A stretch of 19,267 bases of DNA from Pseudomonadota bacterium (GTDB taxonomy: Bacteria > Pseudomonadota > Alphaproteobacteria > Caulobacterales > Caulobacteraceae), in assembly GCA_023445705.1 (NCBI GenBank), contig JAEXKM010000464.1, positions 1 through 19,267 on the forward strand. Reading direction: 5' to 3'. Below are positions 1 through 8,617 of this stretch, piece by piece. Within the stretch, counting starts at the first letter, position 1. Each line of letters opens with the position of its first letter. The translations under genes were made by a program, and so were the position numbers. The notes under the pieces are model-generated. The model had not been told where the DNA came from. It made no database searches and saw nothing but the letters and a program-made list of their open reading frames with translations.

Positions 1-51
1 ACTTACGAAGTCAGCTATCGCTGGCCCGACATCCGGGCGCTTTTCGCCTAG
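1..51 (+). CDS. C-terminal tail of an unidentified protein (5' truncated by window edge)
   Basis: Frame 1 is open from the first base to a TAG at 49-51 and encodes the last 16 residues, ending YRWPDIRALFA. It is too short to assign a family. Its stop codon shares the palindrome CTAG (48-51) with the stop of the minus-strand TetR gene, so the two genes converge with a 4-base overlap. That neat junction is the main reason to believe this tail is real. Confidence 0.4.
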   Translation, partial: TYEVSYRWPDIRALFA

Positions 52-635
52 CTGCAGGCGGCCAGGGCGCGGGCGATGCGCCGCATCACCCGTTCGGCGC
101 GCTTTGGCGAAAGGCCCTGGTCTTCCCGCAGGCGCCGCCAGACGTCGAAGCTGAGCGCCACGTCGAGGGCGTCACAGAGGTCGGCGTCGTCTGGCAGCAC
201 CGACTCCAGATGGCCCAGCAGCAACTCGCGCTGGCGGGCGACGAAGTCCTTGTGGGCCGCCTGGAGCTGGGGCGAGCGAGCTCGGTTCATGTCGGCGAAG
301 GCCTTGGGCTTGGCCAGCCGCTCGAACACCATCGCGCGACGCGCCACCAACTGGTCCAGGCGCTCGGCCAAGGTCCCGTGCACCGGCTCGGCCAGGATCG
401 GGGCCAAGCGCTCGGCCATGGTCTGCTGCAGGCCGCGATGCAGGCCTTCGACATCGCTGAACAGGCGGAACACCGTGCGGACGCCGACGCCGGCGCGCAC
501 GGCGACGGCCTCGGCGGACGGCTGACCTTCGCCGTCCTGCAGCAGGTCCATCATGGCCGCCAGGATGCGGGTCCGGCTGGCGTGAGTGCGCGCCCTGCGG
601 CCGTCGATCGGCGGATTTGCCAGCGCGCCTTCCAC
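48..635 (-). CDS. TetR/AcrR-family transcriptional regulator
   Basis: A 195-residue protein with the TetR layout: an N-terminal helix-turn-helix at about residues 22-65 (AEAVAVRAGVGVRTVFRLF, where the VGVRTVFRLF recognition helix is typical) and a helical, poorly conserved C-terminal half that would bind ligand and dimerise. The start is a GTG at 635; later ATGs (residues 28-29) would cut into the HTH, so the GTG is preferred although the ribosome binding site is weak. It begins only 4 bases after the dnaJ stop on the same strand, which suggests it is translated as the third gene of a dnaK-dnaJ-tetR unit. The ligand and target are unknown. Family assignment is secure; its role is not. Confidence 0.85.
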   Translation of the reverse strand: MEGALANPPIDGRRARTHASRTRILAAMMDLLQDGEGQPSAEAVAVRAGVGVRTVFRLFSDVEGLHRGLQQTMAERLAPILAEPVHGTLAERLDQLVARRAMVFERLAKPKAFADMNRARSPQLQAAHKDFVARQRELLLGHLESVLPDDADLCDALDVALSFDVWRRLREDQGLSPKRAERVMRRIARALAACS

Positions 636-639
636 CTGG

Positions 640-1803
640 TCAGCCGCCTGTGACGTCTTCCCAGAACTGCTTGGCCTTGCCCAAGAAGTTCGCCGATTTC
701 GGATGTTGCTGCTCTTCGCAGATCTCGGTGAACTCGCGCATCAGTTCCTTCTGGCGCGCGGTCAGGCGGGTCGGCGTCTCCACGAAGAGCTCGACCACCA
801 GATCGCCGCGCTCGCGCGAGCGCAGGGATGGCATGCCGCGGCCCTTCAGCCGGACGGTGCGCCCGGTCTGGGCGCCTTCGGGCACCTTGACCTCGATCTT
901 GCAGTTGCCGTCGCAGTGCTCGCCGCCAAGCAGGCAGGGCGCTTCGATCTCACCGCCGAGGGCGGCGATCGCCATGGGCACCGGCACCGTGCAGAGCAGG
1001 TCCAGACCGTCGCGGTCGAAGAGCTCGTGCGGTCGAACCGAGAGGAAGATGTAGAGGTCGCCACGCGGGCCGCCGCGCGCGCCGCCGTCGCCCTCGCCGG
1101 CCAGCCGGATCCGGGCGCCGTCGTCGACGCCGGCCGGAATGCGGACCTGCAGGGTGCGTTCCTTCCGCACCTGGCCACGGCCATGGCAGTCCTCGCAGGG
1201 ATCCAGGACCATCTGCCCCGAACCGCCGCAACGGGGGCAGGCGCGCTCGATGGAGAAGAAGCCCTGGCTGGCCCGGACGCGTCCGGCGCCGCCGCAGCCG
1301 CTGCAGGTCGTCGGGCTGGTGCCCGGACGCGCGCCGGAGCCGTCGCAGGTTTCGCAGTTCAGCGAGGCCGGGACGGTGATCTCGACGTCGGAGCCGGCAT
1401 AGGCCTGCTCGAGCGTGATCTCCAGGTCATAGCGCAGGTCCTGCCCGCGGGCCGGGCCGCTGCTGCGGCCACGCGCGCCGCCACGGCCGCCGAACATGTC
1501 GCCGAAGACGTCACCGAAGACTTCGTTGAAGATGTCGCCCATGTCGTGGAACTGGGCGCCGCCACCACCACCGGCCGCACCGCCGTTCACACCGGCATGG
1601 CCGAAACGGTCATAGGCGGCGCGCTTCTGCGGATCCGACAGGACGGAATAGGCTTCGTTGATTTCCTTGAACCGTCCGGCCGCCTCCTCGCAACCGCCGT
1701 TGCGATCGGGGTGGTGTTCCATGGCCAGCTTGCGGAACGACGACTTCAATACAGCCGCGTCCGCACCGCGCTCCACGCCGAGGATCTCGTAATAATCCCG
1801 CAT
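640..1803 (-). CDS. dnaJ: Chaperone protein DnaJ (Hsp40)
   Basis: Cytoplasmic co-chaperone that delivers unfolded substrates to DnaK and stimulates its ATPase. All canonical parts are present in 387 residues: J domain (1-70) with the HPD motif at 31-33, a Gly/Phe-rich linker (about 72-120), and a zinc-binding domain with four CxxCxGxG repeats (cysteine pairs at 150/153, 167/170, 189/192 and 203/206), followed by the C-terminal substrate-binding domains. The ATG at 1803 starts exactly at MRDYYEILGV, as expected. It lies 154 bases downstream of dnaK on the same strand and is probably co-transcribed from the heat-shock promoter ahead of dnaK. No obvious Shine-Dalgarno precedes it. Confidence 0.98.
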   Translation of the reverse strand: MRDYYEILGVERGADAAVLKSSFRKLAMEHHPDRNGGCEEAAGRFKEINEAYSVLSDPQKRAAYDRFGHAGVNGGAAGGGGGAQFHDMGDIFNEVFGDVFGDMFGGRGGARGRSSGPARGQDLRYDLEITLEQAYAGSDVEITVPASLNCETCDGSGARPGTSPTTCSGCGGAGRVRASQGFFSIERACPRCGGSGQMVLDPCEDCHGRGQVRKERTLQVRIPAGVDDGARIRLAGEGDGGARGGPRGDLYIFLSVRPHELFDRDGLDLLCTVPVPMAIAALGGEIEAPCLLGGEHCDGNCKIEVKVPEGAQTGRTVRLKGRGMPSLRSRERGDLVVELFVETPTRLTARQKELMREFTEICEEQQHPKSANFLGKAKQFWEDVTGG

Positions 1804-1913
1804 GCTAAGTCAGGCGCTCAAATTGATCTTTGAATGAGGTGGGATGGTTCGCGCCCGGCTGCAAGGCTTGTTCGCCGCCAGGCCAGGCGCGATTCCACAT
1901 TCGCCCCGGAGGC

Positions 1914-1933
1914 GGCCCTTTCGCTCAAGGGCC
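1914..1933 (-). other. Short stem-loop in the dnaK-dnaJ spacer
   Basis: GGCCCTT at 1914-1920 pairs perfectly with AAGGGCC at 1927-1933 around a 6-base loop. There is no T-run on either side, so it is not a classical terminator. It could dampen read-through or protect the dnaK mRNA 3' end, lowering dnaJ output relative to dnaK; this is inference only. The rest of the 154-base spacer shows nothing else I can support. Confidence 0.35.
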
Positions 1934-1957
1934 AAAGGACCGCCATGGGACTGAACG

Positions 1958-3865
<1,908 letters not shown>

Positions 3866-4002
3866 ATCGAGTCTTGCTCGCTCCTGAATGGCGGACGCCG
3901 GTTTGAGGGCCTTCGTTTGAAGCACCCCGTTTCTTCTCGGCATCCCCGGTTCGAATAAGGGCTCGGCCGGTTAACCCACAGGGGCGCCGGCGTCGAGTCG
4001 CG

Positions 4003-4030
4003 ATATGGGATCGGATGCGCCCCCTGCAAG
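4003..4030 (-). promoter_or_regulatory. Sigma-32 (RpoH) heat-shock promoter of dnaK
   Basis: On the minus strand CTTG (4030-4027) is followed after 17 bases by CCCATAT (4009-4003), very close to the RpoH consensus CTTGAAA-N11-15-CCCCATNT. It predicts a start near 3996 and a leader of about 130 bases. It sits just beyond the stop of the upstream minus-strand gene, so dnaK has its own promoter. Heat-shock control of dnaK by sigma-32 is established in Caulobacter and E. coli; the exact start site here is inferred. Confidence 0.85.
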
Positions 4031-4042
4031 TGCGTAATGCCC

Positions 4043-4525
4043 CTATATCTCGCGGGGTCTTCCCCCTAAGGGCCCAGGCCAAGCCGCTAAAATCCTTGCA
4101 TAAGCCGCCGGCCCATAGGGCGCTGCGCCGCCCTTGGCGGCCAGATAGGCATGCTGCACGACCATGGCCTGCTGCTCGATATTGAGCTCGGAGAAAGCAC
4201 GGCCGTCGGCAAGGTCGTAGGCGTAGGCCGCGCGCCCGTCGCCGGCCCGGAGCTTGGCGATCGGCAGGAACACCCCGCCCTGCGCCTGCCAGACGTGGAC
4301 CAGCTCGTGCAGCAACACCGACTTCAGCCAGAGGGGCGCCTCGGCGAAGTCGGCCATGGCCGAAGAGGCCGGCCAGACGATCAGGCGCCCGCCTGGAACG
4401 AAGGGCCGCCGCCAGACCGGCACGCTGAGGATCCTCACCCGATCGGAATCCAGTTCGCTTGCGAAGACCTCTTCGCAGAGGGCGCGCTCGCCGGCGGTGA
4501 ACCGTCGGAGGCGAAGCGGCGACAT
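4043..4525 (-). CDS. Small zincin-like protein with HELVH motif (putative metallopeptidase fold)
   Basis: A protein of about 160 residues with one clear motif, HELVHVWQ at 73-80: an HExxH zinc site with the VWQ continuation seen in DUF4157/eCIS-core-like and 'Vgr-related' proteins of Caulobacterales. Glu117 in NIEQQA is a plausible third ligand, as in gluzincins. There is no signal peptide or membrane segment. The start is uncertain: ATG at 4525 (MSPLRL), 4543 and 4564 are all in frame and none has a good ribosome binding site. I prefer 4525 because the family-like sequence (RRFTAGERALCEEVFA) begins just after it. The 4564 ATG would share the bases CATG with the divergent alkB start. Peptidase activity is not demonstrated, and a structural role is possible. 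Confidence 0.65.
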   Translation of the reverse strand: MSPLRLRRFTAGERALCEEVFASELDSDRVRILSVPVWRRPFVPGGRLIVWPASSAMADFAEAPLWLKSVLLHELVHVWQAQGGVFLPIAKLRAGDGRAAYAYDLADGRAFSELNIEQQAMVVQHAYLAAKGGAAPYGPAAYARILAAWPGPLGGRPREI

Positions 4526-4562
4526 CAGGTCGGGGCGGCGCATTTGCCCTATATGAGGCCCC

Positions 4563-5174
4563 ATGAGCCTTTCGACGACCAGCGGATTTCGTCTGTTGCC
4601 CGGACGCCTCTCGCCCGACCAGCAGCGCGACCTGGCGGCCGAGGTGCTGGCGAAGGCGCAAGAGGCACCCTTCGTCCGCCAGGTGACGCCCGGCGGCAAG
4701 CCGATGAGCGTGGCCATGACCAGCTTCGGCGAGCTCGGCTGGACCACCGACGCCAAGGGCTATCGCTACGAGCCGAAACATCCCTCGACCGGCAGGTTCT
4801 GGCCCGCCATCCCCAGCATCCTGACGGACCTCTGGGCCGAGCTCGCCGACCCGGACGTTCCGCCCGACGCCTGCCTGGTCAACTTTTATAACGAAGAGGC
4901 GCGGATGAGCCTTCACCAGGACCGGGACGAGGCCGACTTCCGCTTCCCCGTGCTTTCAGTCTCGCTGGGCGATACGGCGGTGTTCCGGGTCGGCGGGCTC
5001 AAGCGCGCCGACCCGACCCGCTCAGTCAGGCTGGCCTCGGGAGACGTATGCCTGCTGGCGGGCGAGGCGCGGCTGCTTCACCACGGCGTGGACCGGATCC
5101 TGCCCGGATCATCGACCGTGGTTCCCGGTGGCGGCCGGATCAACCTGACGCTTCGGCGCGCCCGCCCGGCTTAG
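4563..5174 (+). CDS. alkB: AlkB-type alpha-ketoglutarate/Fe(II) DNA demethylase
   Basis: Oxidative dealkylation enzyme that removes methyl groups from bases such as 1-methyladenine and 3-methylcytosine using Fe(II), O2 and 2-oxoglutarate. In 203 residues (close to the 216 of E. coli AlkB) it has every catalytic element: HxD at His118/Asp120 in SLHQDRDE, the distal His174 in HHGV, and the 2-oxoglutarate motif RxNxTxR at 192-198. The conserved NFYNEEARMSLHQD stretch is diagnostic. TGAGG lies 4 bases before the ATG. It is a stand-alone gene without an ada partner here, divergent from the zincin-like gene. Its stop shares TTAG (5171-5174) with the convergent gene's stop. No alphaproteobacterial LexA box (GTTC-N7-GTTC) is visible upstream. 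Confidence 0.93.
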   Translation: MSLSTTSGFRLLPGRLSPDQQRDLAAEVLAKAQEAPFVRQVTPGGKPMSVAMTSFGELGWTTDAKGYRYEPKHPSTGRFWPAIPSILTDLWAELADPDVPPDACLVNFYNEEARMSLHQDRDEADFRFPVLSVSLGDTAVFRVGGLKRADPTRSVRLASGDVCLLAGEARLLHHGVDRILPGSSTVVPGGGRINLTLRRARPA

Positions 5175-5566
5175 TAGGGCGGCTGTTCCGGCGGCGGGGT
5201 CAGGCCGTCGATCAGATCGCCCACGCGGTCTTCGTCCGACGACGGCATGGTCGGCGTCTTCGGCGGCGGCGCGGCCTTGGGCGTTTCGACGGGCGGCGGC
5301 GGAGCTATGACCGGCGCAGGCGCCTCCTCGGCCTTCTCCTCCGGCTTTTCCTCTTCCTTCGGCGGTTCGGGCGCGAGTTCGGAGGGCGTGAGGACCAGGT
5401 CCTCCAGCGGCCTGGCGTCGCTGGCCTCGAGGGCCGGGGCCGCGCCCTCCCCCGGCAGCCGCGCGCGCTCGGGCGTGCTGCGAATGCCCATGACGAAACC
5501 ACCGACCGCGCAGGCGGCCAGGATGAAGGCGACGATACGCAGGACGTTTCGAGGCATGCTCCACAT
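5171..5566 (-). CDS. Small single-pass membrane protein with Pro/Glu-rich tail (unknown function)
   Basis: I do not recognise a named family. The 131-residue product has one hydrophobic segment near the N-terminus (about residues 8-27, VLRIVAFILAACAVGGFVMG). A long low-complexity region follows, rich in Pro, Glu, Ala and Lys (about 62-108: EEEKPEEKAEEAP, APPPPVETP), and then a short acidic end. This looks like an inner-membrane anchor with a flexible spacer into the periplasm or cytoplasm. The ATG at 5566 is chosen over 5557 because GGAG stands only one base before the latter. It is divergent from ftsK across a 139-base spacer and convergent with alkB. The biased composition limits homology-based inference. 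Confidence 0.6.
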   Translation of the reverse strand: MWSMPRNVLRIVAFILAACAVGGFVMGIRSTPERARLPGEGAAPALEASDARPLEDLVLTPSELAPEPPKEEEKPEEKAEEAPAPVIAPPPPVETPKAAPPPKTPTMPSSDEDRVGDLIDGLTPPPEQPPY

Positions 5567-5647
5567 GGCGGCGAACCTAGATGGGCTTGAGGAAAACGGA
5601 AACGGCTTTTCTCGGCCGCCGCCCCGGCCCGACCATGGCCCGGCTTG

Positions 5648-5663
5648 GTAAACGCCCCTTAAC
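5648..5663 (+). promoter_or_regulatory. CtrA-box-like site upstream of ftsK
   Basis: GTAA-N7-TTAAC lies 43-58 bases before the ftsK ATG and differs from the CtrA consensus TTAA-N7-TTAAC by one base. CtrA is the cell-cycle master regulator of Caulobacterales, and ftsK is a division gene, so control is plausible. A single one-mismatch site is weak evidence by itself. Confidence 0.35.
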
Positions 5664-5705
5664 CGTCGCCGGGCCAGATAAGGGGTCCAAGTAAGGGGAT
5701 CGAGC

Positions 5706-8105
5706 ATGGCGCGTGCGGCGCGGAAAACGGGTCTGGAGCTGGGATTGCACGTCGCAGGCCTGGCCTGGGGCCATCCGGCCATCGCGCGGCTGCGCGGGGG
5801 AATCCTCGCCGCTGCGGGCATCGCGCTGGTCGTGGCGCTCGCCACCTACAACGCCGCCGATCCCAGCCTGAACGCCGCCTCCGCCATCGCCCCGACCAAC
5901 GCCTTGGGGGGACCTGGCGCGACCGCCGCCGACATCGGCATCCAGTCGCTGGGGGTCGCCGCTGGTGTCGCCGCCCTGCTGATGGTGGTCTTTGGCCTCG
6001 GCCGCGCCACCACGCCGCAACCCGACCTGACCCGCGGCAAGGTGCGGCTGCGGGCGGCGATCGGCGCGCTGGGCGTCCTGGCTCTGGCCGGTCTGCTGGC
6101 GGCCCCGCCCGCCCCCGCCGCCTGGCCGCTCGCCAAGGGGCTCGGCGGCTTCTGGGGCGATGGGCTGCTGCATGGCCTATCGGGCCTGTTCGGCTATGCG
6201 CACATCCCTGGCGCCACCCTGCTGGCCTCGCTGCTGCTGCTGGCCGGCGCGGCCGCAGGCCTGGGTTTTGCGGTTGGCGTGCGACGCTCCGAACTGAAGG
6301 CCAGCCTCGCCTGGCTGAAGGCGGCCATGCAAAAGGAACCCGCGCCGGCGGCCACGGCGAAGCCTGTGCGCGCTTCGGTCGCACGACGCGCCAAGGCGGC
6401 CGAGGACGGCAAGGCCCCGGCGAAGCCCACGCCGACTGCGGCGCCGGCCGCCGCCGCCCCGCCTCCCGCCGACGAGGACGACTTCATCGACGACGCGCCC
6501 GAGTCCGGGACCAACTCGGTCGCCATCCGCCAGCCCAAGCCCACGCCCAAGGAGTCCGGTCGCGAGCAGCGTGAGGCCCAGGGCGCCTTCGACTTCGTCA
6601 AGACCAGCGGCTTCGCCCTGCCGGAGCTGGCCATGCTGGCCAAGCCCAAGCCTCGGGCCTCAATGTTCGACGAAGGCGCGCTGCGCCAGAACGCCCAGCT
6701 TCTCGAGAACGTGCTGGCCGAGTTCGGCGTGCGCGGGAACATCGACCAGATCCGCCCTGGCCCTGTCGTCACCCTCTACGAGCTGGTGCCGGCGGCGGGC
6801 GTGAAGTCGGCCCGCGTGGTCGCCCTGGCCGACGACATCGCCCGCTCGATGTCGGTGGCCGCCTGCCGCGTCTCGGTCGTTCCGGGCCGCAACGCCATCG
6901 GGATCGAACTGCCCAACGCCCGCCGGGAAACCGTCTATCTCCGCGACCTGCTGGCCAGCGGGGAGTACGAGCGCTCGACCCAGGCCCTGCCCATGGCCCT
7001 GGGCGAGAATATCGGCGGCGAGCCCTACATCGCCGACCTGTCGAAGATGCCCCACCTGCTGATCGCCGGCACCACTGGCTCGGGCAAGTCGGTGGGCGTC
7101 AACGCGATGATCCTGTCGATCCTCTACCGCCTGCCGCCCGAGCAGTGCCGCTTCATCATGATCGACCCGAAGATGCTGGAGCTGTCGGTCTATGACGGCA
7201 TCCCGCACCTGTTGGCGCCGGTGGTGACCGATCCGAAGAAGGCGATCGTGGCGCTGAAGTGGACGGTCCGTGAAATGGAGGACCGCTATCGCCTGATGTC
7301 GAAGATCGGCGTGCGGAACGTCGCCTCCTACAACGAGCGCGCCAAGGAGGCCGCCGCCAAGGGCGAGCACTTCGAACGCACCGTGCAGACAGGCTTCGAC
7401 GACAGCGGCCGGCCGATCTACGAGAGCGAGCGGATCGATCCCAAGCCGATGCCCTACCTGGTCGTGGTGATCGACGAGGTGGCCGACCTGATGCTGGTCG
7501 CCGGCAAGGACGTGGAAGGCGCGGTGCAGCGCCTGGCCCAGATGGCCCGGGCGGCCGGCATCCACCTGGTCATGGCGACCCAGCGCCCGTCGGTCGACGT
7601 GATCACCGGCACCATCAAGGCCAACTTCCCCACCCGAATCTCCTTCCAGGTCACCTCGAAGATCGACAGCCGCACCATCCTGGGCGAACAGGGCGGCGAA
7701 CAACTGCTGGGCCAGGGCGACATGCTCTACATGGCCGGCGGCGGGCGCATCACGCGCCTGCACGGGCCGTTCGTGTCCGACGAGGAGGTCGAGGCCGTGG
7801 CCAAGTTCCTGCGCGCCCAGGGCGAGCCTCAGTATCTCGAGGACGTCACCGCCGGCGGCGACGAAGATGGCGAGGATGGCGGCTCGTTCGGCGACGAGGG
7901 CGGCGGATCAGGCGACGACCTCTACGACCGCGCGGTGGCCGTTGTCACCCGCGACCGCAAGGCCTCCACCAGCTACGTCCAGCGCCGGCTGCAGATCGGC
8001 TACAACCGCGCCGCCTCGCTGATCGAGCGGATGGAGCAGGAGGGCGTGGTCAACCCCGCCAACCACGCCGGCAAGCGCGAGGTGCTGGTCGGGGCGGCGC
8101 CGTAA
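5706..8105 (+). CDS. ftsK: DNA translocase FtsK
   Basis: Divisome-anchored hexameric ATPase that pumps the chromosome terminus through the closing septum and activates XerCD at dif. The 799-residue protein has about four membrane helices (roughly 33-50, 80-98, 117-133 and 168-191) and a Pro/Ala-rich linker (about 210-290). The motor follows, with Walker A GTTGSGKS at 455-462, Walker B LVVVIDE near 585-591 and the conserved TQRPSVDVITG at 625-635. The C-terminal gamma winged-helix domain (about 737-799, ending in RASLIERMEQEGVV style) reads KOPS orientation sequences; an acidic/Gly-rich hinge at 715-738 precedes it. The AGGGG at 5694-5698 is well placed 7 bases before the ATG. It is followed by a palindrome-rich gene-free region. 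Confidence 0.97.
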   Translation: MARAARKTGLELGLHVAGLAWGHPAIARLRGGILAAAGIALVVALATYNAADPSLNAASAIAPTNALGGPGATAADIGIQSLGVAAGVAALLMVVFGLGRATTPQPDLTRGKVRLRAAIGALGVLALAGLLAAPPAPAAWPLAKGLGGFWGDGLLHGLSGLFGYAHIPGATLLASLLLLAGAAAGLGFAVGVRRSELKASLAWLKAAMQKEPAPAATAKPVRASVARRAKAAEDGKAPAKPTPTAAPAAAAPPPADEDDFIDDAPESGTNSVAIRQPKPTPKESGREQREAQGAFDFVKTSGFALPELAMLAKPKPRASMFDEGALRQNAQLLENVLAEFGVRGNIDQIRPGPVVTLYELVPAAGVKSARVVALADDIARSMSVAACRVSVVPGRNAIGIELPNARRETVYLRDLLASGEYERSTQALPMALGENIGGEPYIADLSKMPHLLIAGTTGSGKSVGVNAMILSILYRLPPEQCRFIMIDPKMLELSVYDGIPHLLAPVVTDPKKAIVALKWTVREMEDRYRLMSKIGVRNVASYNERAKEAAAKGEHFERTVQTGFDDSGRPIYESERIDPKPMPYLVVVIDEVADLMLVAGKDVEGAVQRLAQMARAAGIHLVMATQRPSVDVITGTIKANFPTRISFQVTSKIDSRTILGEQGGEQLLGQGDMLYMAGGGRITRLHGPFVSDEEVEAVAKFLRAQGEPQYLEDVTAGGDEDGEDGGSFGDEGGGSGDDLYDRAVAVVTRDRKASTSYVQRRLQIGYNRAASLIERMEQEGVVNPANHAGKREVLVGAAP

Positions 8106-8140
8106 GGGGAACAGCTCCCTGCCTTACATTTGAGATCGTC

Positions 8141-8168
8141 ATCCCCGGCACGTAAGCGTGCCGGGGAT
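8141..8168 (+). repeat. Perfect 12-bp hairpin after ftsK (REP-like, possible terminator)
   Basis: ATCCCCGGCACG at 8141-8152 pairs perfectly with CGTGCCGGGGAT at 8157-8168 around the loop TAAG. It lies 36 bases after the ftsK stop. There is no downstream T-run, so Rho-independent termination is not certain. The wording GTCATCCCCGGCACG is a repeat type common in Caulobacterales spacers, so it is probably a dispersed REP unit that also serves as the ftsK transcript 3' end. Confidence 0.7.
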
Positions 8169-8279
8169 CCATGCTCGTTCCGGCTGGCTTCGGGGTCTAT
8201 GGATGGCCGGGACCTGCCGGCCCGGCCATGACGAACGGGCAAATGATTTCTCTTCCCTCGCCAGATCCTCCCCTGTCGG

Positions 8280-8480
8280 GGCAGGGCTATCGCATATGGC
8301 GGAGGAGACTTGCCCTTGGTGTCATCCCGGAAGTCGCGAAGCGGCTGTCCGGGACCCATACGCGCAGGCGTATCGGAAACCGGGCGCGACTCTCGCCATG
8401 TCCTGATTGATCAGAGCTTATGGGTCCCGGTCTTCGGCCTGCGGCCGAAACCGGGATGACACATATGCGATAGCTCTGCC
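8280..8480. repeat. Inverted REP pair (BIME-like) with matching outer arms
   Basis: Two units face each other. Unit A (8319-8360) runs from GTGTCATCCCGG to CCGGGACCCATA; unit B (8419-8462) is the reverse-complement arrangement, from TATGGGTCCCGG to CCGGGATGACAC. Outside them, 8280-8298 (GGCAGGGCTATCGCATATG) and 8462-8480 are reverse complements with one mismatch. The whole 200-base segment is therefore a large interrupted inverted repeat. Inner stems differ between A and B, which points to two related but distinct repeat copies rather than a recent duplication. Confidence 0.8.
8424..8462 (+). repeat. REP element, copy 1 (39 bp)
   Basis: This stem-loop has a TTCGGCC/GGCCGAA inner stem and a CCCGGT/ACCGGG outer stem with one bulged base. 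It is identical to the element at 14965-15003 except for one base in the loop. Two near-identical copies 6.5 kb apart, both between convergent genes, mark it as a dispersed repeat. Confidence 0.88.
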
Positions 8481-8544
8481 TGTTGGAGCAGGTGGATCGC
8501 CGAAGGCGAGACGGAGGGGGCCGCCGACAGGCGATCCGCCGGAA

Positions 8545-8604
8545 CCTCCCCTGACGGGGAGGCCCCCTCAGTCAGCTTCGCTGACAGCTCCCCAGCGGGG
8601 GAGC
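8545..8604. repeat. Three tandem hairpins next to the pckG 3' end
   Basis: CCTCCCC/GGGGAGG (8545-8562), GTCAGC/GCTGAC (8571-8585) and GCTCCCC/GGGGAGC (8587-8604) form three consecutive short stems ending 13 bases from the pckG stop. They resemble the CTCCCC-type intergenic repeats of Caulobacterales and may terminate the minus-strand pckG transcript. No T-run is present. Confidence 0.65.
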
Positions 8605-8617
8605 ATCTGGCTCGATC

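Larger units (their letters stand above)
8106..8617. repeat. Gene-free mosaic of REP-like palindromes between ftsK and pckG
   Basis: This 512-base stretch holds no credible gene. It contains at least three kinds of repeat: a 95-base unit bounded by GTCATCCCCGG and GGCCATGAC (8138-8232); an inverted pair of units beginning GTGTCATCCCGG (8319-8360 and 8424-8462) flanked by further matching arms; and three tandem hairpins (8545-8604). The genes on either side converge (ftsK plus, pckG minus), so these hairpins probably also end both transcripts. Short open frames here are made of repeat sequence. Confidence 0.85.

Noticed and set aside
586..1833. 415-codon plus-strand open frame opposite dnaJ
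   Set aside because: Shadow of dnaJ; Ala/Gly/Arg/Asp-rich with no recognisable motif.
8158..8410. Short open frames in the ftsK-pckG spacer
   Set aside because: They consist of REP palindromes and would encode repeat-derived peptides.
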